A stretch of DNA of 64,000 nt, taken from NCBI GenBank assembly GCA_013791885.1, contig VMSZ01000056.1, forward strand, positions 23,995 through 87,994, written 5' to 3'. The DNA comes from Sulfurimonas sp. (GTDB lineage: Bacteria > Campylobacterota > Campylobacteria > Campylobacterales > Sulfurimonadaceae). The position numbers were made by a program, and so were the translations under genes. The notes under the pieces were generated by a model, which saw only the letters and a program-made list of their open reading frames with translations, was not told the DNA's origin and did no database searches. Shown here one piece after another: positions 37,940-48,752 of this stretch. Position 1 is the stretch's first letter. Every line of letters begins with the position of its first letter.

Positions 37940-38629
37940 CTAGAATACAATTTTTCCATCTTCTTGCAAGCCTTTGATGATTTCTCTTGCTTTTACATGA
38001 CCCTTGTATGCGGCTTTGCGGCAGTAGTCGAGTGCAGTGTCGTTGTTCATGTCACAGCCTATTCCTTGGTCGTACAAAAGTCCAAGATTGTAAAGTCCCT
38101 CAGCCAAACCGCCATCAGCAGCACGCTTAAAACAGATGAAACATCTTGCGTCATCCTGTATGACACCATGACCATCTTTATATAAAACACCAAGGTTGTT
38201 AAAAGCCTCCAAATGACCGCGTTTAGCTGCTTCTTCATACCAAAATGCAGCTTCGGAGTAGTTTTGCATACAGCCAAGACCGCGTTCAAGCATAAGGGCA
38301 ACTTCATACATTGCAGGAGGCACTTCACGTGTAGCCGCTTCCATGTGCAGTTCATGCGCCTTAAACTGGTCATGAGCAACCCCGCCAATGCCGTTTTCGT
38401 AAAGAATTGCTAAGTTAAAGAGCGCATACGGCTGTTTTGCTTCTGCCGCTTTTGTGTAAAGTTCTAGCGTTTTTGCTTCGTCTTTTTCACACCCTTGAGC
38501 GTTTTGGTACATGTAGGCAAGTGAAGTCTGCGCGTCTGCGTTTCCTTCTTGCGAGAGCTCTGTGTAGAGTGTAAACGCAGTTGCGAAATCTTTTGCGTTA
38601 TAGGCTGTGTGTGCTTCTTGAAGTTTCAT
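37940..38629 (-). CDS. Sel1-like repeat protein
   Basis: Multiple SLR units (AQTSLAYMYQNAQGCEKDEAKTLELYTKAAE..., YNLGLLYDQGIGCDMNNDTALDYCRKAA). Confidence 0.9.
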   Translation of the reverse strand: MKLQEAHTAYNAKDFATAFTLYTELSQEGNADAQTSLAYMYQNAQGCEKDEAKTLELYTKAAEAKQPYALFNLAILYENGIGGVAHDQFKAHELHMEAATREVPPAMYEVALMLERGLGCMQNYSEAAFWYEEAAKRGHLEAFNNLGVLYKDGHGVIQDDARCFICFKRAADGGLAEGLYNLGLLYDQGIGCDMNNDTALDYCRKAAYKGHVKAREIIKGLQEDGKIVF

Positions 38630-39000
38630 TATTGTTCATTTTCCGTTCGTATATTTTGTCTAAAAGTGGTTTGATTTGATTTTCTTGCCGCTTTGGCAAG
38701 GCGTACTTTTTCTATGAGAGCTGCTTTTGTGTTGAGATGATTGTCTCTGATTTTATGCTCGTCACTGCCGTCTATTTTTGGATTGTACTGCAAAATTTCC
38801 GGCTTATAATCTGCAAACATCTCAGCAGCTGGAACCGTTATAACGTACTTTTCATAAACTTTGACTTCTTCTTTGGAGGAGCTACTGCCAGTTTTCTCTT
38901 TTTTAGGCGGTTTAGCATCCACCATAGGGTCATACTCTACAACTTCAGGCACATAATCTTTAAATAAATCTTTAGCAGATATTTTTTTCTCTTCACTCAT
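38629..39000 (-). CDS. Hypothetical protein with two related repeats
   Basis: Internal repeat FKDYVPEVVEYDPMVDA / FADYKPEILQYNPKIDG. Confidence 0.65.
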   Translation of the reverse strand: MSEEKKISAKDLFKDYVPEVVEYDPMVDAKPPKKEKTGSSSSKEEVKVYEKYVITVPAAEMFADYKPEILQYNPKIDGSDEHKIRDNHLNTKAALIEKVRLAKAARKSNQTTFRQNIRTENEQ

Positions 39001-39119
39001 CTTAAAAACCTTAATTAATTAAGTTTATATTATGCTAATAATACTAAAAAATGATAAAATTCGCCTAAATAATATATTTAATATAAGTATATACACAAAT
39101 ATAAACGAATGGAATAGCT

Positions 39120-40997
39120 ATGAATTATGATGTAATAGTAGTGGGTGGCGGTCATGCTGGCGTTGAAGCAGCATTGGCTGCTGCGAGAATGGGCAATAAA
39201 ACTCTAATGATTTCAATGTTGGCTGAAAATGTAGGTGCAACAAGTTGTAACCCTGCTGTGGGCGGTTTAGCCAAAGGGCATTTGGTTCGTGAACTTGACG
39301 CTTTAGGCGGAGAGATGGGACTTATAACGGATGCTGCGGGTATTCAGTTTCGCATACTCAACCATACAAAAGGACCGGCAGTTCGCGGAAGTCGCGCACA
39401 AATTGATATGGACAGATATAGAGTCATAGCAAGAAATACAGTTTTACAAACTCCGAATCTTGATTTAGCTCAGGAAATGGTTGAGCGAATACTTGTAGAA
39501 GATGGCAAAGTTACCGGAGTTACGACAGACCTTTTAAATGAGTACCGTGCAAAAAAAGTCATCATTACAAGCGGAACTTTCTTAAACGGGATTATTCACG
39601 TGGGTGAAGTACAACAGCAAGGCGGACGCTTTGGCGAGCAAAGAAGTGTCGGACTCAGCGCTTCACTTAAAGAAGATTGCGGTCTTGATATGGCACGACT
39701 TAAAACGGGAACTTGTGCGAGAATTGACAGTTCAAGTATTGATTTTTCTGTCATGGAAGAGCAGGGTGGCGACGAGCTTCCAAGCCCTTTTAGTTTTAGA
39801 ACAGATAGAGAAGAGTTCCGTGCGACGAAAAAACAGCTTCCTTGCTACATCGCTTACACAAATGAAGAAACACACCACATCATCTCTTCAAACTTTTACA
39901 GAGCGCCTCTTTTTACGGGACAAATTGCCGGGAAAAGCCCGCGTTACTGTCCGAGCATTGAAGATAAAGTCAGTAAATTTGCCGAAAAAGAGAGACACCA
40001 TCTTTTTATAGAGCCTCAAACGATGGAAAACACTGAGTGCTACATAAACGGTATGAGTACATCTCTGCCTCCAGAAGTTCAACGTCAGATGATTCACTCG
40101 GTTGCGGGAATGGAAAACGCGAAGATTGTGCGTTACGGCTATGCAATAGAGTACGATTTTGTGGACCCGCGAGAACTTAAACACTCTCTTGAGACAAAAA
40201 AGATAAGCGGACTTTACCTCGCTGGACAAATTAACGGCACAACTGGTTATGAAGAAGCAGCCGCTCAAGGAATCATGGCGGGTATAAACGCAGGACTCAG
40301 TTTACAAGGTAAAGAGCCTTTAGTCCTTCGCCGCGATGAAGCGTACATCGGCGTTTTGATAGACGATTTAGTTACAAAAGGAACAAATGAGCCTTACCGT
40401 ATGTTTACTTCCCGTGCAGAGTACAGACTGCTTTTACGTGAAGAGTCGGCAGATACAAGACTCAGTCACTACGGACATGAGCTTGGTCTAATCAGCGACG
40501 AGATTTATGCAAAAGTAAAACTTAAAGATGAGCAGATTAAGTATGGTGCACAGCTTTTAGAGGATGTAAAATTTACACCAAACAAAGAGTTTAACGCACT
40601 GCTTGAGTCAATAGACGAGCAGCCTCTTAAAGATGTTTCAACGGCACAACAGCTTGTGGCTAGAAAAACTTTCGATGTAGAAAAAATGCTGATGATAGTT
40701 CCTGAACTTAAAGAGTATGACCCTTATATTCAAGAGGAAATTCTTGTAGAAGGTAAATATGCGCGCTATATTGACAAACAAAGCGAAGAGATAGAACGCA
40801 TGAAAAAATATCTTAAAGTCAGTATTCCTGAAAATTTTGATTTTAGAATAATCAGCGGACTGAGTAAAGAGATAGTTGAAAAGCTGGAACAATTCACACC
40901 TCCGACACTGCAAGCGGCGATGAACATCAGCGGAATTACCCCTGCGGCGATAGAGATTATTCATATTTATATACGCATGGCACAAAAAAAGAAATAG
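39120..40997 (+). CDS. mnmG: tRNA uridine-5-carboxymethylaminomethyl modification enzyme
   Basis: [44 protein letters not shown]. Confidence 0.97.
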   Translation: MNYDVIVVGGGHAGVEAALAAARMGNKTLMISMLAENVGATSCNPAVGGLAKGHLVRELDALGGEMGLITDAAGIQFRILNHTKGPAVRGSRAQIDMDRYRVIARNTVLQTPNLDLAQEMVERILVEDGKVTGVTTDLLNEYRAKKVIITSGTFLNGIIHVGEVQQQGGRFGEQRSVGLSASLKEDCGLDMARLKTGTCARIDSSSIDFSVMEEQGGDELPSPFSFRTDREEFRATKKQLPCYIAYTNEETHHIISSNFYRAPLFTGQIAGKSPRYCPSIEDKVSKFAEKERHHLFIEPQTMENTECYINGMSTSLPPEVQRQMIHSVAGMENAKIVRYGYAIEYDFVDPRELKHSLETKKISGLYLAGQINGTTGYEEAAAQGIMAGINAGLSLQGKEPLVLRRDEAYIGVLIDDLVTKGTNEPYRMFTSRAEYRLLLREESADTRLSHYGHELGLISDEIYAKVKLKDEQIKYGAQLLEDVKFTPNKEFNALLESIDEQPLKDVSTAQQLVARKTFDVEKMLMIVPELKEYDPYIQEEILVEGKYARYIDKQSEEIERMKKYLKVSIPENFDFRIISGLSKEIVEKLEQFTPPTLQAAMNISGITPAAIEIIHIYIRMAQKKK

Positions 40998-41004
40998 GAA
41001 AAGC

Positions 41005-41871
41005 ATGAAAACTTTTTATTATGTACACACAGGACACCGCATAGGGCTTGACAGATTCCGTCGTGCTGCTGCAATCATCAGAGCACTTGGAGATGTGGAT
41101 ATTACACTTTTGTGTTCAGATTTTCGTATAGCGCAAGTGGCAAGAGATTTTGGTGTTTCTAAAAGCGTGGGCATAGATGTAGTAAGAAATATTCCGCAAA
41201 TAGCGCATCATGGAGACCAGCTTATTTTTGACTCAGAAGAAGCTAATCCTATTATGCTTGAAGATATGCGAGGCTATTTTTCTAAATTTATTCGTGTAAG
41301 CGATGACGCGAACGACGTAAAAGCTTCAAATGAGCTCATGATATCTCCTTATTTAGAGGGCGAAGGAATTTGTACTGCCTATGCAGTTGGAGATGAGTTT
41401 TTTAAACATGAGCCAAAAACAATCAAAATTTCTTACTTTTTCGGTGATGATGATTATGAAAAAGATTTAGAAAAAAGCATTGGCTTTGTCGAAGATTTGA
41501 ATCCGGACTTACAACTTGGCTTTTACTACTTTTTAGATTATGAAGATGCTCTTAAGAAAAAATTCAGAAATCATCATGAATTTGAAGAATATGAAGCAAT
41601 GATTAAAAAAACAGACATTCTTATTACGGCTTCTCCTCAAGCAGTTTTAGAATCTTTGGCTTCGGGAGGACGACCCATTTATGTCCAGAGAGCCGATTAT
41701 ACGACAAATTTTAACAAATTATTTATGAGTTTTAACGTTCCAGTTGTAGATATTCTTGACCTAGGTCAAATTGCTAGCATAATAAATACAATAGATGGCA
41801 ATAAGTATTACAAAATAGAACACTTAAGTGGGAAAATTAGTAAATTTATAAAGGAAAACTTAAATTTATAA
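41005..41871 (+). CDS. Hypothetical protein, possible GT-B/PseG-like nucleotide-sugar fold
   Basis: ILITASPQAVLESLASGGRPIYVQRADYTTNF resembles a GT-B C-terminal motif; otherwise unrecognised. Confidence 0.5.
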   Translation: MKTFYYVHTGHRIGLDRFRRAAAIIRALGDVDITLLCSDFRIAQVARDFGVSKSVGIDVVRNIPQIAHHGDQLIFDSEEANPIMLEDMRGYFSKFIRVSDDANDVKASNELMISPYLEGEGICTAYAVGDEFFKHEPKTIKISYFFGDDDYEKDLEKSIGFVEDLNPDLQLGFYYFLDYEDALKKKFRNHHEFEEYEAMIKKTDILITASPQAVLESLASGGRPIYVQRADYTTNFNKLFMSFNVPVVDILDLGQIASIINTIDGNKYYKIEHLSGKISKFIKENLNL

Positions 41872-41934
41872 TTAATTAAAACTTATTTAGTATATAATGA
41901 ACACTTTAAAAATTCACACATAAAGTGAGCAAAC

Positions 41935-42465
41935 ATGGAAAATAATAGCCGTAGAGGTTTTATGGGGAAAGCATTTGGTGCCGTTGCAGCTGTTGGCGCA
42001 ATCGGTTCTCTCTTTGCTATGAAGAAATCTTGGGATCCACTTCCAAGTGTTCGTTCTGCAGGTTTCACAACTCTAGATATGTCTACATATGAAGAGGGTG
42101 TCATGATAACAGAAAAATGGAGAGGGAAACCAATCTTCGTTTTAAAGAAAACTGCTGAAATGATAAAAGCTGAAGAAAGCGATGAAGCTGCTAAAGTAAG
42201 AAATATCAAAATTGGTAATGACAATTTTATGGTTGCTATTGGATTATGTACACACTTGGGTTGTATTCCAGCATTTAGAAAAGAACAAAATGATTTCTTA
42301 TGTGCATGTCATGGCGGTCAGTTCAATGCCTCTGGTAATGTAACAAAAGTACCACCACCACGTGGTTTTGATATACCACCATTCAAAATTGACGGAAACA
42401 AGCTTGTGCTTGGTGAAGTTGGTCCAGAATGGCAATCTATGAAAGATAATGGCGTTACGCTATAG
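41935..42465 (+). CDS. petA: Ubiquinol-cytochrome c reductase Rieske Fe-S subunit
   Basis: CTHLGCIP and CACHGGQFNASG; TAT-like N-terminus SRRGFMGKAFG. Confidence 0.96.
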   Translation: MENNSRRGFMGKAFGAVAAVGAIGSLFAMKKSWDPLPSVRSAGFTTLDMSTYEEGVMITEKWRGKPIFVLKKTAEMIKAEESDEAAKVRNIKIGNDNFMVAIGLCTHLGCIPAFRKEQNDFLCACHGGQFNASGNVTKVPPPRGFDIPPFKIDGNKLVLGEVGPEWQSMKDNGVTL

Positions 42466-42479
42466 AAAGGGGAAAGTAA

Positions 42480-43694
42480 ATGGCACATTTTACAAAGGCG
42501 ACAAGTGTTAAAGATTGGTTGAACCAGCGTTTAGCAATTGATAAAGTAGAAAAAGTAATGATGTCGGAGTATTGGATTCCGAAAAATATTAACTTTTTGT
42601 GGGCAATGGGTATGGTTCTTGTAATAACTTTCGCATTGCTTGTGGTTTCTGGTATATTTTTATTAATGTACTATGTACCGACTGTTGAAGAAGCATTCTA
42701 CAGTGTAAACTACACTATTATGAGAGAAGTTGATTTTGGTTGGTTATGGAGACATGTACACGGTGTTGCGGCATCTGTAGTATTCCTTATTATATATATT
42801 CACATGTTTACGGGTATTTACTACGGTTCTTACAAAAAAGGCCGTGAGTTGATTTGGGTTTCAGGGATGCTTCTTTTTGTTGCGTTTTCTGCTGAAGCAT
42901 TTTCTGGCTATATGTTACCATGGGGACAAATGTCTTACTGGGCCGGTATGGTTATTACTAACCTCTTTTCTGGCGGTTCATTACATGCAGATGGTTTAGT
43001 TGAATGGATTCGTGGGGATTATGTTCCTGCTCAAGCATTTTTGGGTCGTTTCTTTATGCTTCACGTTTTACTTATTCCTTTAGCTATATTAGGTCTTATC
43101 GGCTTACACTTTGGGGCACTTCGTATTCCACACGTAAACAACCAAGACGGTGAAGAGATTGACTTTGACAAAGAAGCTAAAAAATATTTGGCAGGCGACA
43201 AAGCAGGCTCTAAAGTTATGAGATTTGCAAATGATTTTATGTCTAAAGATATGATGGTAGTGGGAATCTTTTTAGTTTTCTTCTTTTATCTTGTTTTCTG
43301 GAACTACGGTTTTGCTATGGACCCTGTTAACTTTGATCCTGCAGATGGCTTGAAAACTCCGGCACACATTTACCCTGAGTGGTATTTCTTGTGGTCATAT
43401 GAAATTTTACGTCCGTTCTCTGTAGATATCGGTCTTATTGCATTTGCATTTGCTCAGGTTATTTTTGTACTTCTTCCATGGTTAGACAGAAGTCCAAACG
43501 CAGTTCCTGCAAACCGTCGTGGACTCTTTGCTATCTGGTTCTGGGTAATGTTAGTTAACTTGATAGTGCTGACAGCTATGGGTAAACTTCCTCCTGAAGG
43601 TATGTTTAGTCAAATAGGCTTTGTCTCTGCGATTCTGTTTATAGTTCAGTGGTTATTGCTTCCAATAATTACAATGTTTGAAAAAAAAGTATAA
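42480..43694 (+). CDS. petB: Cytochrome b (bc1 complex)
   Basis: WRHVHGVAASVVFLIIYIHMF, GYMLPWGQMSYW, PEWYFLWSYEILR. Confidence 0.96.
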   Translation: MAHFTKATSVKDWLNQRLAIDKVEKVMMSEYWIPKNINFLWAMGMVLVITFALLVVSGIFLLMYYVPTVEEAFYSVNYTIMREVDFGWLWRHVHGVAASVVFLIIYIHMFTGIYYGSYKKGRELIWVSGMLLFVAFSAEAFSGYMLPWGQMSYWAGMVITNLFSGGSLHADGLVEWIRGDYVPAQAFLGRFFMLHVLLIPLAILGLIGLHFGALRIPHVNNQDGEEIDFDKEAKKYLAGDKAGSKVMRFANDFMSKDMMVVGIFLVFFFYLVFWNYGFAMDPVNFDPADGLKTPAHIYPEWYFLWSYEILRPFSVDIGLIAFAFAQVIFVLLPWLDRSPNAVPANRRGLFAIWFWVMLVNLIVLTAMGKLPPEGMFSQIGFVSAILFIVQWLLLPIITMFEKKV

Positions 43695-43703
43695 GGGGAT
43701 AAT

Positions 43704-44651
43704 ATGAAAAATAAAGAACCATTAATATTGGCAGTTGTTGTAATTTTTTCACTTATAACTTACTATCTTGTTGAGCCGTATGCTCACCATGTAATGCACA
43801 AACATGTAGAGAGTGAGCATTTTGCTTATGCTGATTTGCCGGCACTAACACCGGGCGGTGATGCTGCTCGTGGTCAAGAGTTGGTTATGGGCGCTGGCGC
43901 TTGTACGGGTTGTCACTCAATTGAAGCTGCAGGTGTGCCTGCTGCAATGGAACCTCAAATGGCAGCAGCAAGTTATGGTGTAAATCCACCGGACTTAAGT
44001 AATGCAGGTGTTGTATATGATGAGAGATTTTTAGCGGACCTTATCAAAAATCCTACGCATGCTCTTAAAGTTGAACATAAGTACACAGAAGAGTCTGGAA
44101 AAACACATCCAATGGCACAATTTTTTGGCGCAGGCGGAGACATAGATTTAGAAGCAGCGGATATGGTTGCATACTTAAAATCTATTGCGGTTAAAGCAGA
44201 AGATTTGACTCCTAAAATGGCATATGAAAATGCTTGCGGAAGATGTCATGCTATGAGTTATGAAAACTGGACTCAAATCGGTGAGAAAGGAAGCTTTAAA
44301 TTCAAAAAAGACGAACTTGCATTTAACATTAAAGTGTTAGAGTATGAAGATTCATTAAAAGCTTATATGGGGAAATTACCACCAGATTTAAGTATGTATA
44401 TCCGTTCTCGTGGAGAGCACTTCGTAAGCACATTTGTGGAAAATCCACAAAGTCAGCTTGAAGGTACTGCTATGCCACGCGTTGGTGTAACTGCAGAAGC
44501 AGCTGAGAAAGTGATCGAGCACATGAAAGATGCCGGAGATACTAAACGCGATGAGAGAGAATCAATTGGTATGAATGTTATGATTTACATCGTAATCTTC
44601 GCTATTTTTGCACTTCTTTGGAAAAAACAAGTGTGGAGAGACTTACACTAA
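43704..44651 (+). CDS. petC: Dihaem cytochrome c (c1-type subunit)
   Basis: CTGCHS and CGRCHA CXXCH motifs; C-terminal TM anchor. Confidence 0.93.
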   Translation: MKNKEPLILAVVVIFSLITYYLVEPYAHHVMHKHVESEHFAYADLPALTPGGDAARGQELVMGAGACTGCHSIEAAGVPAAMEPQMAAASYGVNPPDLSNAGVVYDERFLADLIKNPTHALKVEHKYTEESGKTHPMAQFFGAGGDIDLEAADMVAYLKSIAVKAEDLTPKMAYENACGRCHAMSYENWTQIGEKGSFKFKKDELAFNIKVLEYEDSLKAYMGKLPPDLSMYIRSRGEHFVSTFVENPQSQLEGTAMPRVGVTAEAAEKVIEHMKDAGDTKRDERESIGMNVMIYIVIFAIFALLWKKQVWRDLH

Positions 44652-44659
44652 TTTGTAAC

Positions 44660-44683
44660 GATAAAGGAACACGTTCCTTTATC
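44660..44683 (+). terminator. Perfect hairpin after petABC
   Basis: GATAAAGGAAC ac GTTCCTTTATC (11-bp stem). Confidence 0.7.
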
Positions 44684-44692
44684 TTCGCTTAC

Positions 44693-44737
44693 GCCGCTAT
44701 GGCGACTGAAGCTTGACGCTCTTTCGGAGCGTCAGAG
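44693..44737 (+). repeat. TGAAGCTTG-stem-CAGAGA family element (copy 1), two hairpins
   Basis: GCCgctatGGC then ACTGAAGCT-TGACGCTC tttcg GAGCGTCA-GAGA. Confidence 0.75.
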
Positions 44738-44763
44738 AGATTGAGTCCTATGGGCTTTCCTCG

Positions 44764-44784
44764 TTCCGATGCTCTGCGTCGGAA
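44764..44784. repeat. REP-like palindrome (copy C)
   Basis: CTCG-TTCCGATGC tct GCGTCGGAA-TGCAGAC. Confidence 0.8.
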
Positions 44785-44835
44785 TGCAGACCTAAACTCA
44801 ACAAATCCTAAAACACCATCTGCTATAATCTTCCC

Positions 44836-45309
44836 ATGAGATTCAGAAACCTAAAAAAAATAACAAAAAATAATCAAAAAATATCAGAACAAAATAAAAC
44901 AAAAAGTAATGCGCTATTGCCAAAATATACAGACAGAATAAAAGCATTCATTACAGATATGTTTATGATATATATTCCCATACTCTACATAATAGCTTAT
45001 GTAGCACTCAGCGGGAAAGATGAGTTTCAGGCATCTAGCTTGGCGCAGTTTAGCGGCGTGGCAATTTATGCTACAATTTATGCGCTATTTTTGAGTAAAA
45101 CAGGACAAACTCCTGGAAAGAAAGCTTATGGAATAAAGGTAGTTGATGCTAAAAGCGAAGATAATCTCTCTTTTTTACAGGCAATGTGGCGTTTTGTGTC
45201 ATTTTTGATCTCAGCAACAACACTTATAGGTCTGCTGTTACCTCTTTATAGAAAAGACAAAAAATCTTTACATGACATTATGAGTTCAAGTAAGGTTATA
45301 GTACTGTAA
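44836..45309 (+). CDS. RDD family membrane protein
   Basis: RIKAFITDMFMIYIPILYII, KTGQTPGKKAYGIKVVDAK, SLHDIMSSSKVIVL. Confidence 0.85.
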   Translation: MRFRNLKKITKNNQKISEQNKTKSNALLPKYTDRIKAFITDMFMIYIPILYIIAYVALSGKDEFQASSLAQFSGVAIYATIYALFLSKTGQTPGKKAYGIKVVDAKSEDNLSFLQAMWRFVSFLISATTLIGLLLPLYRKDKKSLHDIMSSSKVIVL

Positions 45310-45542
45310 ACAGCGTGAAATAAGGGCTTTAAATAAGAAACTCCTCCTAGCTTGAAAAGATCACAAATTATTTAGAGTCAACTTTAAAATCCCCTCAAAC
45401 AAATTATAAGCAAACGAAATACTACAATTTGATTACCCATATGCCAACATAGTTAACAAAATGTAAATAAAGCTCTTCGTTTAAACTTAGATTAAATTTT
45501 GCAACTATATAATGACAGGGTAAAATAATTTATCACATTATC

Positions 45543-45590
45543 AGAAGTGATAGTAGAACGGGTGTTTTGGCCTTTTTTATTATCACTTCT
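45543..45590 (+). promoter_or_regulatory. Long hairpin in the putative 5' UTR of the porin gene
   Basis: AGAAGTGATA (45543-45552) and TATCACTTCT (45581-45590), perfect 10-bp inverted repeat. Confidence 0.6.
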
Positions 45591-45625
45591 ATAGTAGTGG
45601 TAAGTTAAAAAAACAGGAGAAATGA

Positions 45626-46867
45626 ATGAAAAAAATTATACTATCGGTTGCTGTTGCAACAATGGCTCTTTCTACAGTTGCAAGCGCACTCGAAGATATC
45701 AAAGTTAGCGGTCAGGCTAAATTATGGTATGAAACGAATGATAAAGTTGATAATGAATTATTTCGTAATGATTCATCATATGGTGAGACAGTATTTAAAG
45801 TTGGTGTGACTGGTAAACAAGGAAATGTTGGTGCAGGTATTACTCTATACCAAACTTCAACTATGGGTCTTGAAGGTACTGTAGTAAGTAATGTACGTTC
45901 AGCTGATGAAATTAACACAGCTCCATTCCTTGGTGAAGCATATATTACTGCTCCACTTATAGCTAGCACTATTATGAAGTTTGGTAAACAAGAATTAGAT
46001 ACTCCTTTAGCATTTACTGAGACATGGAATTCAGTTCCAAATACTTTTAATGCTGCTGTTTTAGTAAATAGCTCTGTTGACAACTTAACTTTGATTGCTG
46101 CTTATATCGGCCAAAGCACTGGTTCTACAATGGCTGGTAACTTTGATGAAGGCTTAGGCGGTTCACAATATTTTGGTGGTGGCTACGCTGTAGCAGGTTT
46201 ATATAAATCTGATGCATTAGCTGCTAATTTATGGGCTTATCAAGTAAACAACGTATTATCTGATGGTATTACTTGGTATACTAATGGTGGTTCAGGTGTT
46301 TCAGTAAATGCTTTATGGGCTGATGCTTCTATGAAAGCAGGTGTTGTTAACTTGACTGGTACTGCTGCATATGTAACTCATGATGGTGATGAAGCTGATG
46401 CAACATCTGCATTTGCATTAAGTGCAGATACTAAAGTATCTGATGTAACATTATTTGCTGCTGCTTCTACAGTTTCAGAAGGTGATTTACCGGTAGCAAA
46501 TACTGCAACAGGTTTCAAAAAATCAAAACTACCAACTGAAGGTGTTTACACTGACGGTCTTTATGTGGCACAACCGGGCGCAACTGCGTTTAAACTTAAA
46601 GCATCTGGTAAACTTGGTACAACTGGTTTAGCACTTCAAGGTGTAATGAATAAAAACAGCCATGATGATACTGACACGGTAGGCGCACTTAATTTAAGTG
46701 GTTTTGCACCAGCTCATGAAACTACTGAAGTTGACTTAATCATCTCTCAAAAACTTGGTGATTTCAATCTTAAAGGTATCTTAATGAACCGTTCATTTGC
46801 TGATTCAGCTACTGATGATGCTCTTGGTGGTAACTACGTACGTGTTATCGCTTCTGTAAACTTCTAA
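45626..46867 (+). CDS. Outer-membrane porin (epsilonproteobacterial major OMP type)
   Basis: Signal peptide MKKIILSVAVATMALSTVASA, beta-rich repeats, terminal aromatic (VRVIASVNF). Confidence 0.85.
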   Translation: MKKIILSVAVATMALSTVASALEDIKVSGQAKLWYETNDKVDNELFRNDSSYGETVFKVGVTGKQGNVGAGITLYQTSTMGLEGTVVSNVRSADEINTAPFLGEAYITAPLIASTIMKFGKQELDTPLAFTETWNSVPNTFNAAVLVNSSVDNLTLIAAYIGQSTGSTMAGNFDEGLGGSQYFGGGYAVAGLYKSDALAANLWAYQVNNVLSDGITWYTNGGSGVSVNALWADASMKAGVVNLTGTAAYVTHDGDEADATSAFALSADTKVSDVTLFAAASTVSEGDLPVANTATGFKKSKLPTEGVYTDGLYVAQPGATAFKLKASGKLGTTGLALQGVMNKNSHDDTDTVGALNLSGFAPAHETTEVDLIISQKLGDFNLKGILMNRSFADSATDDALGGNYVRVIASVNF

Positions 46868-46897
46868 GAAATTCTTTCTTTCAAGCTTACTTACTCG

Positions 46898-46918
46898 TTC
46901 CCACGCTCTGCGTGGGAA
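46898..46918. repeat. REP-like palindrome (copy D)
   Basis: CTCG-TTCCCACGC tct GCGTGGGAA-TGCAGAC downstream of the porin. Confidence 0.85.
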
Positions 46919-47034
46919 TGCAGACATCACTTTTTTCACCAAAAACACAACGAACTCTCCCAAAAACTCTTTTTTTAGCTCACATTTAAACAATTTTTGT
47001 ATAATCTAGCACACAATTACAAAAGAGAGAAAAA

Positions 47035-47664
47035 ATGAAAAAAGTACTTCTAATTTTAACAACAATCGTCCTCAGTATGCTTTTTATGGCATGTAGCAAA
47101 GTTGCTTTTGAAAAGCAGCCCCCAAAAGAAAACGCAGCACTTGTGTATGTGTATGTAGATACAGATAGCGGCGTAAATATGACAAGCAGAGTCTCTTTGT
47201 ATAAAGTCGGTATTAACGGTAAAAAAACAGAAGGTTACCTTAAAGTAGGTGAGTACAAAGCTTACGATCTTAAGCCGGGAATGCTGACTATCTCAGCTTA
47301 TAGAGGTGATTTGGAAGAGCAAAAAATTAATCTTGACCTTGCTGCGGGCAAAACATACTACTTAAGAGTAAAAAGTTTCGCAGATGATTTTGGAAAATTT
47401 GAAATAACAAGAGTAAATTCAAGTGTAGCGTATGAAGAGTTGCAACATACAACTTTGGCAGGTGAATATGTAAAACAAGATAACATAATCTCTGAGTTGA
47501 TTACTCCTAAAGAGGAAGCTGTAGCTGCACCTGTAGTGACTCAGCAAGTTGTCTACACAAAATCAAAAACAGAAGAGCTTCAAAACGCAGCTGCTTTAAA
47601 ACAACAAGGTATTTTGACAGAAGAAGAGTTCTCTAAACTCAAAGCAGAAATTCTCTCCAAATAA
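47035..47664 (+). CDS. DUF2846-like lipoprotein with C-terminal SHOCT-like domain
   Basis: Lipobox LFMACSK; C-terminal EELQNAAALKQQGILTEEEFSKLKAEILSK. Confidence 0.75.
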   Translation: MKKVLLILTTIVLSMLFMACSKVAFEKQPPKENAALVYVYVDTDSGVNMTSRVSLYKVGINGKKTEGYLKVGEYKAYDLKPGMLTISAYRGDLEEQKINLDLAAGKTYYLRVKSFADDFGKFEITRVNSSVAYEELQHTTLAGEYVKQDNIISELITPKEEAVAAPVVTQQVVYTKSKTEELQNAAALKQQGILTEEEFSKLKAEILSK

Positions 47665-47692
47665 TAAACTTTGCGCTTGACGCAAGGTTTAT
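47663..47692 (+). terminator. Terminator-like hairpin
   Basis: AAACTTTGCG cttga CGCAAGGTTT. Confidence 0.6.
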
Positions 47693-47786
47693 CTCACGCT
47701 TAATAGAATTGCTTTATGACTTGCATCAACCTATATTTTAACTCCAAAAGATATAATACACTCAATAAAATACAACAGGATAACTA

Positions 47787-48752
47787 ATGCTTATTGACAG
47801 TTATGAGAGAGTAGTGGATTATTTGAGAGTCTCAGTGACAGAGAGATGCAATTTCAGATGCCAGTACTGTATGCCTGAAAAGCCTTTTTCTTGGGTTCCA
47901 AAAGAAAATCTTCTCTCTTTTGAAGAGCTTTTTGAGTTTATGAAAGTGGCTATAGACGAGGGTATCAAAAAAATTCGCATTACAGGCGGTGAGCCGCTTT
48001 TACGTGAAGATTTAGACAAATTTATCAAGATGATTTATGATTACGAGCCAAGCATAGATTTAGCCATGACGACAAACGCTTTTTTACTTAAAGGCACAGC
48101 GCAAAGACTCAAGGACGCTGGGCTTAAACGCATTAATGTAAGCATTGATACACTTATTCCTAGTGTAGCTCAGGAGATTGCAGGCAAGGATGTTTTAAAA
48201 AATGTTCTTGAAGGCGTAGAAGAAGCACTGAAAGTCGGGTTAAAAGTAAAAGTAAATATGGTTCCAATGAAGAATGTAAACGCAAATGAGATAGCCGATG
48301 TTTTAGAGTTTTGTAAAGCACGTAGTATGAGTGTTCGTTTTATAGAGTACATGGAAAACTCACATGCAAAAAAAGAGATACAAGGGCTTAAATCTCCTGA
48401 ACTTTTGGCTATTTTAAGAGAGCATTATGAGTTTGAAGATGAAGGTTTTGACGGTTCTTCCCCCTCTCATTACTACAAAATGAGCGACGGCTACAGATTT
48501 GGTATTATTGAACCATATGAAGATGACTTTTGTAAAAAATGTAACCGTATAAGACTTACAGCAGAGGGACAACTCATTCCGTGTCTTTATTTTGATGAGG
48601 CCATGAGCATCGCGGAGTCAATCAAACGTGGAGATATTAAAGGTGCGGCACTTGTGCTCAAAGAAGTTGTGCGAACAAAACCCGAGAAAAACCGCTGGGG
48701 CGGAGAAGATAGTGAGATTTCTAAACGTGCATTTTATGAGACGGGCGGCTGA
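47787..48752 (+). CDS. moaA: GTP 3',8-cyclase
   Basis: [35 protein letters not shown]-terminal [23 protein letters not shown]. Confidence 0.97.
   Translation: MLIDSYERVVDYLRVSVTERCNFRCQYCMPEKPFSWVPKENLLSFEELFEFMKVAIDEGIKKIRITGGEPLLREDLDKFIKMIYDYEPSIDLAMTTNAFLLKGTAQRLKDAGLKRINVSIDTLIPSVAQEIAGKDVLKNVLEGVEEALKVGLKVKVNMVPMKNVNANEIADVLEFCKARSMSVRFIEYMENSHAKKEIQGLKSPELLAILREHYEFEDEGFDGSSPSHYYKMSDGYRFGIIEPYEDDFCKKCNRIRLTAEGQLIPCLYFDEAMSIAESIKRGDIKGAALVLKEVVRTKPEKNRWGGEDSEISKRAFYETGG

Noticed and set aside
37940-38629. Sel1-repeat protein as a host-interaction effector
   Set aside because: Sel1 repeats are common in non-pathogens; no secretion signal or other support.
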